The notes under the pieces are model-generated. The model did no database searches and had not been told where the DNA came from. It was given only the letters and a program-made list of their open reading frames with translations. The position numbers and the translations under genes are program-made. Below, one piece after another: positions 7,994 to 16,360 of a DNA stretch of 64,000 nt. How positions within the stretch are numbered: the first letter of the stretch is position 1; every line of letters begins with the position of its first letter. Source of the stretch: JBEEJL01 sp043744215 (GTDB lineage Bacteria; Pseudomonadota; Gammaproteobacteria; Burkholderiales; JBEEJL01); contig JAYTVC010000012.1 in assembly GCA_043744215.1 (NCBI GenBank), positions 1-64,000 of the forward strand. The letters run 5' to 3'.

Positions 7994-9165
7994 AACGCTT
8001 GTTATGGTTAATTGTGCTGGGTGCTATCGCTGTAGCGCTCGCGCTGTTGCTGTATGGCAACCAGGGTTCGGTGCGCATTTTATACGCGCAGCGGCAAATA
8101 GATTTATCGTTGAATTTATTTGCATTTTTACTGCTTGGCGCATTTGTGGTTTTTTACCTGCTGCTGCGCCTGCTCACGCACACGCTCAGCCTGCCTGCAA
8201 CGGTACGCGCCTACCGCGAAAAAATGGCGCGAAAAAAAGCGCGCAGTTCTTTATACGACGCGATGACGTCGTATTTCGAAGGCCGTTACGGCCATGCGGA
8301 AAAAGCTGCCGTTGCCGCGCTCAAGGGTGATGAGTCGCCGGCGCTACTCTCAATCATCGCTGCGCGCTCGGCCCATCAACTGGGCGATTTTACCAGGCGC
8401 GATGAGCATCTCGCCCTAGCCGAGCACCGCACGCCGCAGGCACGACTGCTGCGCTTAATGACGCAAGCCGAGTTATTTTTGAAAGAGCGGCGTATCGACG
8501 ACGCGCTGGAAGTGTTGAAAATGGTGCGCGATGAAGCGCCAAAAAATGTCACCGCCATCAAACTCGAATTGAAAGCACAGACCCTCGCCAAAAATTGGGA
8601 TGATGCACTGGCGCTGACTACGCTACTGGAAAAACGCGGTGCTATTCTGCCGCGGCACGCAGCGCAAAACCGATTCAACGCGCTGCTAGGCAACCTGCAA
8701 CGCAAGGCGCATGACCCGGCCGAGCTCAACGCTTATTGGCAAAGTTTGCCTGCTGCCGACAAACAAAACATGACCCTCGCTTCTGCCGCCGCGCGCCATT
8801 TGATGTCCGCAGGCCAGCACGATGACGCGTGCAATATCATTGAGCAGGCATTGGGTAACGAGTGGGATGCGGGGCTGGTCGAGCTTTACGGTGAGTGCAA
8901 CAGCCGCGACGCGTTAAAGCAAGTCGAGTGGGCCGAGGCGCGCCTGCACCAACACCCGCGCGATGCGGATCTTCTGCTCACCCTCGGCAAATTGTGCACG
9001 CGTCTGCGGTTATGGGGCAAGGCCCAGAGCTATATCGAGGCCAGCATCGCCATTGAATCCAAACGCGCCGCGCACGTGGCGCTGGCCCAACTGCTGGAAA
9101 AATCCGGCAAGCCGGAAGACGCCGCCCGCTACAATCGCAAGTCGTATTCTTCCGAAGACGAGTAA
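7990..9165 (+). CDS. hemY: HemY-like TPR membrane protein
   Basis: The 391-residue protein has two N-terminal transmembrane helices (about residues 4-22 and 42-63) followed by a helical TPR domain to the end, as in proteobacterial HemY. It is not the protoporphyrinogen oxidase that shares the name in Gram-positive bacteria. HemY proteins act late in the haem pathway, probably as scaffolds. The start overlaps the hemX stop and has GGGAG upstream. It is the last gene of the operon. Confidence 0.9.
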   Translation: MKRLLWLIVLGAIAVALALLLYGNQGSVRILYAQRQIDLSLNLFAFLLLGAFVVFYLLLRLLTHTLSLPATVRAYREKMARKKARSSLYDAMTSYFEGRYGHAEKAAVAALKGDESPALLSIIAARSAHQLGDFTRRDEHLALAEHRTPQARLLRLMTQAELFLKERRIDDALEVLKMVRDEAPKNVTAIKLELKAQTLAKNWDDALALTTLLEKRGAILPRHAAQNRFNALLGNLQRKAHDPAELNAYWQSLPAADKQNMTLASAAARHLMSAGQHDDACNIIEQALGNEWDAGLVELYGECNSRDALKQVEWAEARLHQHPRDADLLLTLGKLCTRLRLWGKAQSYIEASIAIESKRAAHVALAQLLEKSGKPEDAARYNRKSYSSEDE

Positions 9166-9193
9166 GCCTGTCACACTATTTGACCCCCCGCAG

Positions 9194-9222
9194 TTGACTT
9201 GGCACGTGGCAACACCTAGCAT
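9194..9222 (+). promoter_or_regulatory. candidate sigma-70 promoter of dodecin
   Basis: TTGACT (9194-9199) and TAGCAT (9217-9222) are separated by 17 bp, close to the sigma-70 consensus, about 85 bp upstream of the dodecin start codon. It would give dodecin its own transcript independent of the hem operon. Confidence 0.5.
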
Positions 9223-9308
9223 GAAATGAGCGAACCCGTTCGCGTACTGGAACATCCGCTTACCCGCGTGTCGTTTCCCATCCCCGAAATATTAACAAGG
9301 AGAACATC

Positions 9309-9518
9309 ATGGCTACAACCGTCGCCCGCGTCACCGAAATTATCGCCGCATCCCCCAAGAGCTTTGAAGACGCCATCGCCGTCGGCATCAAGCGCGCCAA
9401 CAAGACCCTGAAAGGCGTGCAAGGCGTATGGATCAAGGACCAGAAGATCAGCATCAAAGCCGGCAAAGTCGCCGAATACCGCGTCAATATGAAAGTGACC
9501 TTTGTATTGAATGATTGA
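9309..9518 (+). CDS. dodecin (flavin-binding storage protein)
   Basis: This 69-residue protein matches dodecin in length and sequence: VARVTEIIAASPKSFEDAI, then GIKRANKTLKGVQGVWIKDQ with the conserved tryptophan that stacks on the flavin, and a C-terminal strand YRVNMKVTFVL. Dodecins form hollow 12-mers that bind riboflavin, FMN or FAD and buffer free flavin. AAGGAG precedes the ATG at ideal spacing. A sigma-70 promoter lies upstream and an intrinsic terminator follows, so it is a single-gene unit. Confidence 0.95.
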   Translation: MATTVARVTEIIAASPKSFEDAIAVGIKRANKTLKGVQGVWIKDQKISIKAGKVAEYRVNMKVTFVLND

Positions 9519-9540
9519 TTTTTACTTTTTCGTGCCCGTC

Positions 9541-9575
9541 AAAATGCCCTGCGATTGCGGGGCATTTTATTTTTT
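9541..9575 (+). terminator. intrinsic terminator after dodecin
   Basis: The stem TGCCCTGC / GCGGGGCA with a GATT loop is followed by a T-rich tract (TTTTATTTTTTG), about 25 bp after the dodecin stop. Confidence 0.8.
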
Positions 9576-9796
9576 GTCCACCTAAATTTGGCCGTAAAAA
9601 AACTGACGGGTAATGTGCTTATGCCGGTTGAGCCGTCATGTAATTTATTCATGCCCCGATTGGAGACCCGCGATTTTATTGTCAGTCGTTCAATTACTAT
9701 AAACTGATAATAATCAACGAGTTATATTCAAAGCGTGTGGCTCGCCCGAACAACCGATTTCGGTCATATTGATGGTGCTCGCTTCCCGAAACAACA
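9576..9796. other. intergenic region between convergent genes
   Basis: About 220 bp lie between the dodecin terminator and the terminator of the reductase gene on the other strand. The segment is AT-rich and I see no gene or RNA in it. Confidence 0.5.
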
Positions 9797-9818
9797 TGCC
9801 CCGAGTAACGGGGCATAT
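9797..9818 (-). terminator. terminator hairpin of the flavin reductase gene
   Basis: ATGCCCCG and CGGGGCAT form a perfect stem around GTAA just beyond the stop of the minus-strand reductase. A short T-run follows on the minus strand (TGTTGTTT). Confidence 0.65.
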
Positions 9819-9829
9819 AGTTTGTGACC

Positions 9830-10864
9830 TCAAACCACCTTCGGTTTGGTGTGATCCACCGAAACGGTGAATGGGTCGGAATAAAATTCGTCGTCAGGCA
9901 ATTTGCGGGTTTGGGTAAAAGCGCGGTGCCCAGCTTCAACCATCACGGGTGCGCCGCAGGCATAGACCTGGTAGCCCGTTAAATCTTCGAAGTCATCGAG
10001 AATAGCCTGATGCACGAAGCCGGTGCGGCCTTGCCATTTGTCTTCCGGCAGAGGGTCGGACAGCACGGGAATGAAGGTGAAGTTTTTGTGTTCCTGTTGC
10101 CATTGCATCGCGCGTTCGGCCATGTACAAATCTTCGCGGGCGCGCACGCCCCAGTAGAGCACCATTTCGCGGTCAGTCTCGCGCTCAAAGGCGTGCTCGA
10201 TGATGCCTTTGATCGGCGCGAAGCCAGTACCGCCGGCCATGAAGATCATGGGTTTGTCGGAATCTTCACGCAGGAAAAAACTGCCCAGCGGGCCTTCGAA
10301 GCGCAGAATGGCTTTTTCTTTTAATTCATTAAACACAAATGTGGAAAACGTACCGGCGTAATTGCGGATATGCAATTGTAAAAACTCGTCGTCGTGTGGC
10401 GCGTTGGCCAGTGAAAAGCTGCGGCGCTTGCCGTCTTGCATGAGGATGTCGATGTATTGCCCAGCGAGAAATTGCAGGCGTTCGTTGGCGGGCAATTTCA
10501 AATTGAGGATGGCGACATCTTTTGCCGGGCGCTCGATTTTTTGTACGCGGCACGGCAGCTTGCGGATGTGAATGTCGCGCATGGCGCCGACTTCGCGGCA
10601 TTCAATGGTGAGCGGCGTGAGCGGCATGGCACAGCAAAACAGGGCTTTGCCTTCGTGTTTTTCTGCTTCGGTTAATGTACCGGCCTGGTAATCGCCGTAA
10701 TCCACTTTGCCTTCGAGAATTTTTCCTTTGCACGATCCACATGCGCCATTGCGACAACCGTAAGGGAGCGTAACACTGTTGCGTATGGCGGCTTCGAGCA
10801 CGGTTTCATCTTGCTGTACATCAAAGGTATGGCCGCTGGGTTGTACGGTAACTGAATGTGTCAT
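9830..10864 (-). CDS. 2Fe-2S ferredoxin / FAD-NAD(P)H oxidoreductase
   Basis: The 344-residue protein joins an N-terminal plant-type ferredoxin domain to a flavin reductase. Cys37, Cys42, Cys45 (in GCRNGACGSCKG) and Cys77 (in ALFCCAM) bind the 2Fe-2S cluster. The middle has the FAD motif RRSFSLANAP, and the C-terminal half has the nucleotide-binding GGTGFAPIKGIIEHA and YACGAPVMV. It should pass electrons from NAD(P)H through FAD and the cluster to a partner. Close relatives are often labelled CDP-6-deoxy-glucoseen reductase, but no sugar pathway is nearby and the partner is unknown. It is monocistronic and ends in its own terminator. Confidence 0.9.
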   Translation of the reverse strand: MTHSVTVQPSGHTFDVQQDETVLEAAIRNSVTLPYGCRNGACGSCKGKILEGKVDYGDYQAGTLTEAEKHEGKALFCCAMPLTPLTIECREVGAMRDIHIRKLPCRVQKIERPAKDVAILNLKLPANERLQFLAGQYIDILMQDGKRRSFSLANAPHDDEFLQLHIRNYAGTFSTFVFNELKEKAILRFEGPLGSFFLREDSDKPMIFMAGGTGFAPIKGIIEHAFERETDREMVLYWGVRAREDLYMAERAMQWQQEHKNFTFIPVLSDPLPEDKWQGRTGFVHQAILDDFEDLTGYQVYACGAPVMVEAGHRAFTQTRKLPDDEFYSDPFTVSVDHTKPKVV

Positions 10865-10898
10865 TCGTGCTCTCTTAAACTTCCATTACAATCGCAGT

Positions 10899-11795
10899 AT
10901 GCAAACTTTGCGAAGACTGTTGATTATCGGCTGTGGCGATATAGCCTTGCGTGCCGCGCCCGTGTTGCGAAAAAAATTCCGTCTATACGGGCTGACCCGC
11001 AGCGCTGAAAAACATTCGCAACTTCGCTCTCTCGGTATTACACCGATTATCGGCGATCTTGATTCACGCGCTTCGTTGCTTCGTATCGGCGGCATCGCCG
11101 ATGCGATACTGCATACTGCGCCACCCCCTGCGCTGACTCCGAACACCGGCAACTTCGATACCCGGACGCGAAATTTATTATGCGCCCTGAATCAGGGTGC
11201 GATTTTACCACGGCGGCTTGTATATATAAGTACCAGCGGCGTTTATGGTGACTGCGCCGGTGCAAACATTGATGAGACGCGGCGGATAAATCCGCAGACG
11301 CCCCGTGCACGAAGGCGGGTGAACGCTGAGCATCAGCTGCGCGAATGGGGTAAACGTCTTCACGTGAACATTGCGATTTTGCGCGCACCAGGAATCTACG
11401 GGGCAGATCGTTTACCGTTGGAACGGCTGGAAAAACGTACGCCCGTATTGCTCGAAAATGAAGACGTATTTACGAACCATATTCATGCCGATGATCTGGC
11501 GCAAGCCTGTGTGGCAGCGCTGTTTCTCGCGTTGCCCCAACGAGCCTACAACGTAGGCGATGCTACCTCGGTGAAAATGGGCGCTTACTTTGATTTGATT
11601 GCCGACGCTTTCAACTTGCCCCGTCCCCCGCGCATCAGCAAGGCAGAAGCAGAGCGCGTTATGACGGGGCTCAGCTTTTCGTTTATGCGTGAGTCGCGCC
11701 GATTGGACAACCGGCGCTTGAGGGAAGAATTGAGGGTAGTGTTAAAATTTCCGACGGTGGAAGCACTGCTGAAAACGATCCGCGACAAACCTTAA
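10899..11795 (+). CDS. NAD(P)-dependent epimerase/SDR-family protein
   Basis: This 298-residue protein belongs to the atypical SDR group resembling YeeZ. It has an N-terminal nucleotide-binding loop of the form GCGDIA after strand LLIIG, and RLVYISTSGVYGD, which holds the Ser of the catalytic set. The usual Tyr-x3-Lys is replaced by a region rich in arginine (RARRRVNAEHQL), so activity may be altered. The ATG chosen opens with the first Rossmann strand; the frame extends upstream but overlaps the divergent reductase. Substrate unknown. The end converges with fxsA and overlaps it by four bases. Confidence 0.8.
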   Translation: MQTLRRLLIIGCGDIALRAAPVLRKKFRLYGLTRSAEKHSQLRSLGITPIIGDLDSRASLLRIGGIADAILHTAPPPALTPNTGNFDTRTRNLLCALNQGAILPRRLVYISTSGVYGDCAGANIDETRRINPQTPRARRRVNAEHQLREWGKRLHVNIAILRAPGIYGADRLPLERLEKRTPVLLENEDVFTNHIHADDLAQACVAALFLALPQRAYNVGDATSVKMGAYFDLIADAFNLPRPPRISKAEAERVMTGLSFSFMRESRRLDNRRLREELRVVLKFPTVEALLKTIRDKP

Positions 11796-12181
11796 CGTAA
11801 TGAATCGCGCTCGCGGCGGAACTGGCCTTCGATAGCATTATCATTGGCCGCTCGCACCGGTGCCAACTGGCGATTAGGCATGAGTAAAATGGTCAAGGCA
11901 ATAAAATCGCTGATGATGCCCGGGAATATCAACAACACGCCAGCGATAAAACTGCGCGCGCTGTGTATTAACTCGCCCAAGGGAAACCGGCCCTCTTGCA
12001 GCGCGGACGTAAAGCGGCCCAACATGGCGAAACGGGTTTCCTTAATGAGCGCCACGCCGGCCAGCGCGGCGAATACCAGCCACGCCGCTAACCACCAATG
12101 CAATTCATGGGCGAGCTGAAGCATGGTATAAATTTCCAGCGCGGGAAAAGCGAGTAGCATCACAAAGAATAAGTAGCGCAT
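11792..12181 (-). CDS. fxsA: FxsA-family inner membrane protein
   Basis: FxsA is a small cytoplasmic-membrane protein, first known from E. coli where excess protein relieves F-plasmid exclusion of phage T7. This 129-residue protein has the family pattern: two N-terminal helices (about 3-20 and 29-46), the motif GVALIKETRFAMLGRF, then a hydrophobic hairpin GVLLIFPGIISDFIALTILL and a charged tail. It stands alone between converging and diverging neighbours. Its normal role is unknown. Confidence 0.9.
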   Translation of the reverse strand: MRYLFFVMLLAFPALEIYTMLQLAHELHWWLAAWLVFAALAGVALIKETRFAMLGRFTSALQEGRFPLGELIHSARSFIAGVLLIFPGIISDFIALTILLMPNRQLAPVRAANDNAIEGQFRRERDSLR

Positions 12182-12344
12182 TTCAAAGCCCTGTTTTCAA
12201 CGTTAATGAGGTAGACCGTCGCATAGACTATTTGTTCTACTTACACCTAATTGTCCCGACGCTCAGGCTTCAATTTACCATCTGGCGCGCGAAACACAAC
12301 CACCCTGCAATGAAAATTTGCCCTCATCCCTTGAACTAATACCC

Positions 12345-12899
12345 ATGCGCAATTTGTTTATTAAAGAAATATTCACCCTTCTGGCGGCTATGCTTGTGGC
12401 CGTAGTGATCATAAAATCCGGCGTGTTTTCAAATACATCGGACTCTGTTGAGACGCCGAAAATCGAGTTATCCCCGGGCGCGCTGTATGCGATGGCCTTT
12501 CCCGACCTGAACGAAAAATCCCAGCCTCTCGCCCAATGGGCGGGCAAACCACTGGTAATCAATTTTTGGGCGACCTGGTGCGCGCCATGCGTAGAAGAAA
12601 TCCCTTTGCTCATCCGCATGCAAAGCAAATTTGCTGATCAGCATCTCGTCATTATTGGGGTTGGCATGGAAAAGCCTGAGAAATTGAAGGAGTTCGCCAC
12701 AAAAATGGGAATGAATTATCCCGTCCTTGCCGGCCTCGAAGGCGGTACGGAGCTTTCGGCAAGAACAGGTAATCAATTGAATTCATTGCCTTTTACGATA
12801 TTTATAGATCGCGGGGGGCATGTCGCGGGTAGCCATGTCGGCGCGCTCGAGGAAATGGCGCTGGATCAGCAAATACAAAATATTTTAACGACAAAATAG
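12345..12899 (+). CDS. TlpA-like thioredoxin-fold protein, membrane-anchored
   Basis: The 184-residue protein has an N-terminal transmembrane segment (about 10-25) and a periplasmic thioredoxin fold with the redox motif WATWCAPC, Cys79 and Cys82. TlpA-type proteins reduce disulfides in the periplasm, for example on apocytochromes. The open frame could start at a TTG at 12318, but the ATG at 12345 begins just before the membrane helix. Relatives commonly sit next to aroQ in betaproteobacteria, as here. Confidence 0.88.
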   Translation: MRNLFIKEIFTLLAAMLVAVVIIKSGVFSNTSDSVETPKIELSPGALYAMAFPDLNEKSQPLAQWAGKPLVINFWATWCAPCVEEIPLLIRMQSKFADQHLVIIGVGMEKPEKLKEFATKMGMNYPVLAGLEGGTELSARTGNQLNSLPFTIFIDRGGHVAGSHVGALEEMALDQQIQNILTTK

Positions 12900-13109
12900 T
12901 TTAAAATTAGCTTAACTTTATCTAATTCAATCTAAAATCTGTTAATTTCTAATTTCAATTTTTACGGCATTTGAGCGTTTTTGTTTTGTTATCCGCCGCC
13001 GAAAAAACATTTCTGTTTTGTGGATAAGCCCCAGTCTTAATCTCCCGCACTGCAATTTTATTCCGCTTAAAACTGGACAATTTCGTCTAATTTACGGCAA
13101 ACTGGCGGC
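12900..13109. other. AT-rich leader region upstream of aroQ
   Basis: About 210 bp of strongly AT-rich DNA separate the thioredoxin-like gene from aroQ and probably contain the promoter of the aroQ-accBC operon. No unambiguous -35/-10 pair can be chosen by eye. Confidence 0.4.
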
Positions 13110-13550
13110 ATGAAGAAAATTTTAGTCCTGCACGGCCCTAATTTGAATTTGTTAGGCAGCCGCGAACCATCGGTTTATGGTCATGCCAGTCTTGCGGACA
13201 TCAACAGTCGATTGATTGAACAAGGTAAGCATGCCGGTGTCGGCGTTGAGTGTTTTCAAACCAATTCGGAAGGCGCGCTGATCGACCGTATTCAATTGGC
13301 CAAAAACGACCCGATTGATTTTATTATCATCAACCCTGCAGCATTCACCCACACCAGTGTGGCTTTGCGCGATGCCCTTGCGGCAGTGGCGCTTCCTTTC
13401 ATCGAAGTTCATCTTTCCAACATTTTTGCGCGTGAAGCGTTCCGCCATCACTCCTACGTTTCGGCTTTGGCCGTGGGCGTAATCAGTGGACTTGGCCCGG
13501 CGGGTTACGAACTCGCTCTGAATTACGCGCTGACTCATAACAAGGAATAA
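13110..13550 (+). CDS. aroQ: type II 3-dehydroquinate dehydratase
   Basis: This enzyme removes water from 3-dehydroquinate in the shikimate pathway. The 146-residue length is typical. It opens with ILVLHGPNLNLLGSREPSVYG, holding catalytic Tyr23, and also shows IINPAAFTHTS with Asn75 and EVHLSN with His101, followed by Arg108. The dodecameric type II enzyme works through an enolate. It is followed at 3 bp by accB, an order common in proteobacteria. Confidence 0.97.
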   Translation: MKKILVLHGPNLNLLGSREPSVYGHASLADINSRLIEQGKHAGVGVECFQTNSEGALIDRIQLAKNDPIDFIIINPAAFTHTSVALRDALAAVALPFIEVHLSNIFAREAFRHHSYVSALAVGVISGLGPAGYELALNYALTHNKE

Positions 13551-13553
13551 ATC

Positions 13554-14024
13554 ATGGATCTACGCAAACTCAAAACGCTGATCGATCTGGTTGAACAATC
13601 CGGCATTGCCGAATTGGAAATCACGGAAGGCGAAGAAAAAGTCCGTATCAGCCGGTCGAGTCCGCACACTCAGCAGGTGTTGATGACCACACAAACCATG
13701 CCGGCGATGATGCAGGCCCCCATGCCTGTCGGTACCGCGCAACCAGCAGCGGCAACGCCTGTCGCCGCGCCAACGGCTGCTGCGCCGGATGGGCACACGG
13801 TAAAATCACCCATGGTCGGCACGTTTTACCGCACGTCTGCGCCAGGTGCCGAAGCCTATGTCAAAATTGGCGACAGCGTGACCGAAGGCCAAACCCTGTG
13901 CATCATCGAAGCGATGAAATTGCTCAACGAAATCGAATCGGATAAGGCCGGCGTGGTGAAAGCAATCCTGGTTGAAAACGGCCAGCCGGTGGAATACGGC
14001 CAACCTTTGTTTGTGATCGGCTGA
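13554..14024 (+). CDS. accB: biotin carboxyl carrier protein of acetyl-CoA carboxylase
   Basis: AccB carries CO2 on biotin during malonyl-CoA formation. The 156-residue protein has an N-terminal dimerisation segment, an Ala/Pro-rich linker (about 45-80) and a C-terminal biotinyl domain with the motif IIEAMKLLNEIE, in which Lys122 is biotinylated. AAGGAA precedes the ATG. accC begins 6 bp after the stop, so the two subunits are co-translated from one message. Confidence 0.97.
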   Translation: MDLRKLKTLIDLVEQSGIAELEITEGEEKVRISRSSPHTQQVLMTTQTMPAMMQAPMPVGTAQPAAATPVAAPTAAAPDGHTVKSPMVGTFYRTSAPGAEAYVKIGDSVTEGQTLCIIEAMKLLNEIESDKAGVVKAILVENGQPVEYGQPLFVIG

Positions 14025-14030
14025 TCTCCC

Positions 14031-15395
14031 ATGTTTGAAAAAATTCTCATCGCCAACCGCGGCGAAATCGCCCTGCGCATTCAACGCGCCTGCCGAGAAA
14101 TGGGTATCAAAACTGTTGCCGTCCACAGCGAAGCCGATGCCGACGCAAAATATGTTTTGCTGGCCGACGAATCCGTTTGCATCGGCCCTGCGCCTTCTTC
14201 TGCCAGCTATTTGAATGTCCCGGCGATTATCAGTGCGGCGGAAGTGACCGACGCGCAGGCGATTCATCCGGGCTATGGCTTTTTGTCGGAAAACGCCGAC
14301 TTCGCCGAACGCGTCGAGCAAAGCGGGTTTGTTTTCATCGGCCCCCGCGCCGAATCCATTCGTATGATGGGCGACAAAGTCAGCGCCAAAGCCGCCATGA
14401 AAAAAGCAGGGGTTCCTTGTGTGCCAGGTTCAGACGGCGCGCTCGGGGACGACCCGAAAGAATTGAAAAAAATCGCGGCGGCGGTTGGCTATCCGGTCAT
14501 CATCAAAGCCGCGGGCGGCGGCGGCGGGCGCGGTATGCGCGTGGTGCATACTGAAGCGGCGTTGTTAAATGCCGTAGCCATGACCCGCGCCGAGGCGCAG
14601 GCGGCATTTAACAATCCGGCGGTTTATATGGAGAAATTCCTCGAGACGCCGCGCCATATCGAAATCCAGATTCTTGCTGACCAGCACAAGAACGCGATTT
14701 TTCTCGGCGAACGCGATTGCTCGATGCAGCGCCGTCACCAGAAAATTATCGAAGAGGCGCCTGCGCCGTTTTTAAGCGCGCGCCTGCGCGACAAAATCGG
14801 CGAACGCTGCGCTGAAGCTTGCCGCAAAATCGGTTATCGCGGCGCAGGCACGTTTGAATTTTTGTACGAAAAAAATGAATTCTTTTTTATCGAAATGAAT
14901 ACGCGCGTACAAGTCGAACACCCGGTGACGGAAATGATCACGGGGGTGGATATCGTGCAGGAACAAATCCGCATCGCCGCCGGGCTGAAATTGCGTTACC
15001 GCCAAAAAGACATTGTGCTGCGGGGCCATGCCATCGAGTGCCGCATCAACGCGGAAGATCCCTATACTTTCGCGCCGTCGCCGGGCCGCATTACGCAATA
15101 TCATGTGCCAGGCGGGCCGGGCATTCGCGTCGATTCCCATGTGTTCCACAATTATTTTGTGCCGCCCCATTACGACTCGATGATCGGAAAAGTCATTGCT
15201 CACGGCGACACGCGCGAGCAGGCATTGGCGCGCATGCGTACGGCCTTGTCCGAAATGGTGGTCGAAGGCATCAAGACCAATATTCCCCTGCATCAGGAGT
15301 TAATGAACGACGCAGCGTTTATGGCAGGTGGCACCAACATCCATTATCTGGAAGACAAACTCGCGGCGGCCAAGCTCGCCAAGAAATCCCAGTAG
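14031..15395 (+). CDS. accC: biotin carboxylase subunit of acetyl-CoA carboxylase
   Basis: AccC uses ATP and bicarbonate to carboxylate biotin on AccB. The 454-residue protein begins FEKILIANRGEIALRIQRAC, has the ATP-grasp glycine-rich loop AAGGGGGRGMRVV, the active-site segment ERDCSMQRRHQKIIEEAP and MNTRVQVEHPVTEMITG. Length and motifs match the family throughout. The carboxyltransferase subunits accA and accD are not in the window. Confidence 0.97.
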   Translation: MFEKILIANRGEIALRIQRACREMGIKTVAVHSEADADAKYVLLADESVCIGPAPSSASYLNVPAIISAAEVTDAQAIHPGYGFLSENADFAERVEQSGFVFIGPRAESIRMMGDKVSAKAAMKKAGVPCVPGSDGALGDDPKELKKIAAAVGYPVIIKAAGGGGGRGMRVVHTEAALLNAVAMTRAEAQAAFNNPAVYMEKFLETPRHIEIQILADQHKNAIFLGERDCSMQRRHQKIIEEAPAPFLSARLRDKIGERCAEACRKIGYRGAGTFEFLYEKNEFFFIEMNTRVQVEHPVTEMITGVDIVQEQIRIAAGLKLRYRQKDIVLRGHAIECRINAEDPYTFAPSPGRITQYHVPGGPGIRVDSHVFHNYFVPPHYDSMIGKVIAHGDTREQALARMRTALSEMVVEGIKTNIPLHQELMNDAAFMAGGTNIHYLEDKLAAAKLAKKSQ

Positions 15396-15397
15396 TT

Positions 15398-16330
15398 TTG
15401 CCCGCTACCTTGTCCTGGCAATCTCTCTGCCTCACCACCGATGCTGCCACCGCCGAAACTTTAGGTGACGCGCTGACAGAACGCGGCGCGCTTTCCATCA
15501 GCGTGGAAGACGCCGCTGCGGGTACAGCCGACGAGCAACCGCTGTTCGGCGAGCCCGGCTCGGAGCCTGATGCCCTTTGGCAACACTGCCAGCTTGTCGC
15601 GCTGTTTGCCGAGTCTATTGATGTATTGAGCGTGCTAAACAGTGCCTGCGCCGCGCTTGGCATCTCTGCGCCAAAAAATATTGCCCTCACAGCGGTTGAA
15701 GAACAAGATTGGGTACGCATCACGCAAGCACAATTTGACCCCATTAAAATTTCGCATCGATTATGGATCGTTCCCACCTGGCACACGGCTGTTGATGCGG
15801 ATGCCATTAATCTCGCCCTTGATCCCGGTGTCGCCTTCGGCACCGGCAGTCACCCCACGACACGCCTGTGTCTGGAATGGCTCGATGCAAATCTTAAAGG
15901 CGGCGAAAGCGTGCTTGATTACGGTTGCGGCTCGGGCATTCTGGCCATCGCTGCACGTAAACTCGGCGCGGCATCAGCCCACGGCATTGACATCGATGGG
16001 CAAGCGGTAGCGGCCGCGCGCAACAACGCGGCACAAAATGCCGTATCCGCAACCTTTGCCTTGCCGGAGAAAAATCCCGGACAAGCCTACGACATCGTGC
16101 TGGCCAATATTCTTTCCAATCCGCTCAAGGTGCTCGCGCCACTGCTGGCTGCCTGTACCCGTGAAGGCGGCACCATTGTGCTCTCGGGCATTCTCGAACC
16201 CCAATGGCAGGCTGTCGCCAGCTATTACCAAGCGTGGTTTGATATGGCACACTACGCGCAGAACGACGGATGGGCGTGCCTGGTCGGTGTCAAGACCGGT
16301 GTCAAAACCGGACGTCAAGACCGGCCGTAA
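15398..16330 (+). CDS. prmA: ribosomal protein L11 methyltransferase
   Basis: PrmA trimethylates ribosomal protein L11. The protein (about 310 residues) has the N-terminal substrate domain ending in FGEPGSEPD and a Rossmann methyltransferase domain with the SAM motif VLDYGCGSGILAI and the catalytic NILSNPL. The frame extends upstream to 15038, but that part lies inside accC. Initiation is probably at a TTG, either 15398 just past the accC stop or 15410, which aligns best with family N-termini (MxW start). The tail is odd: near-repeats of GTCAAGACCG encode a short VKTG-VKTG extension before the stop. Confidence 0.93.
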   Translation: MPATLSWQSLCLTTDAATAETLGDALTERGALSISVEDAAAGTADEQPLFGEPGSEPDALWQHCQLVALFAESIDVLSVLNSACAALGISAPKNIALTAVEEQDWVRITQAQFDPIKISHRLWIVPTWHTAVDADAINLALDPGVAFGTGSHPTTRLCLEWLDANLKGGESVLDYGCGSGILAIAARKLGAASAHGIDIDGQAVAAARNNAAQNAVSATFALPEKNPGQAYDIVLANILSNPLKVLAPLLAACTREGGTIVLSGILEPQWQAVASYYQAWFDMAHYAQNDGWACLVGVKTGVKTGRQDRP

Positions 16331-16360
16331 AATCCGCGCAAAGCCCGAGAATTGATTGCC

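Noticed and set aside
9201..9216. Possible sigma-54 promoter (GGCACG with GC) before dodecin
   Set aside because: Spacing and the -12 element do not fit; the sigma-70 pair explains the region better.
12921..12955. Possible degenerate motif copy after the TlpA-like gene
   Set aside because: It shares ATTCAAT but the rest is not alignable without gaps.
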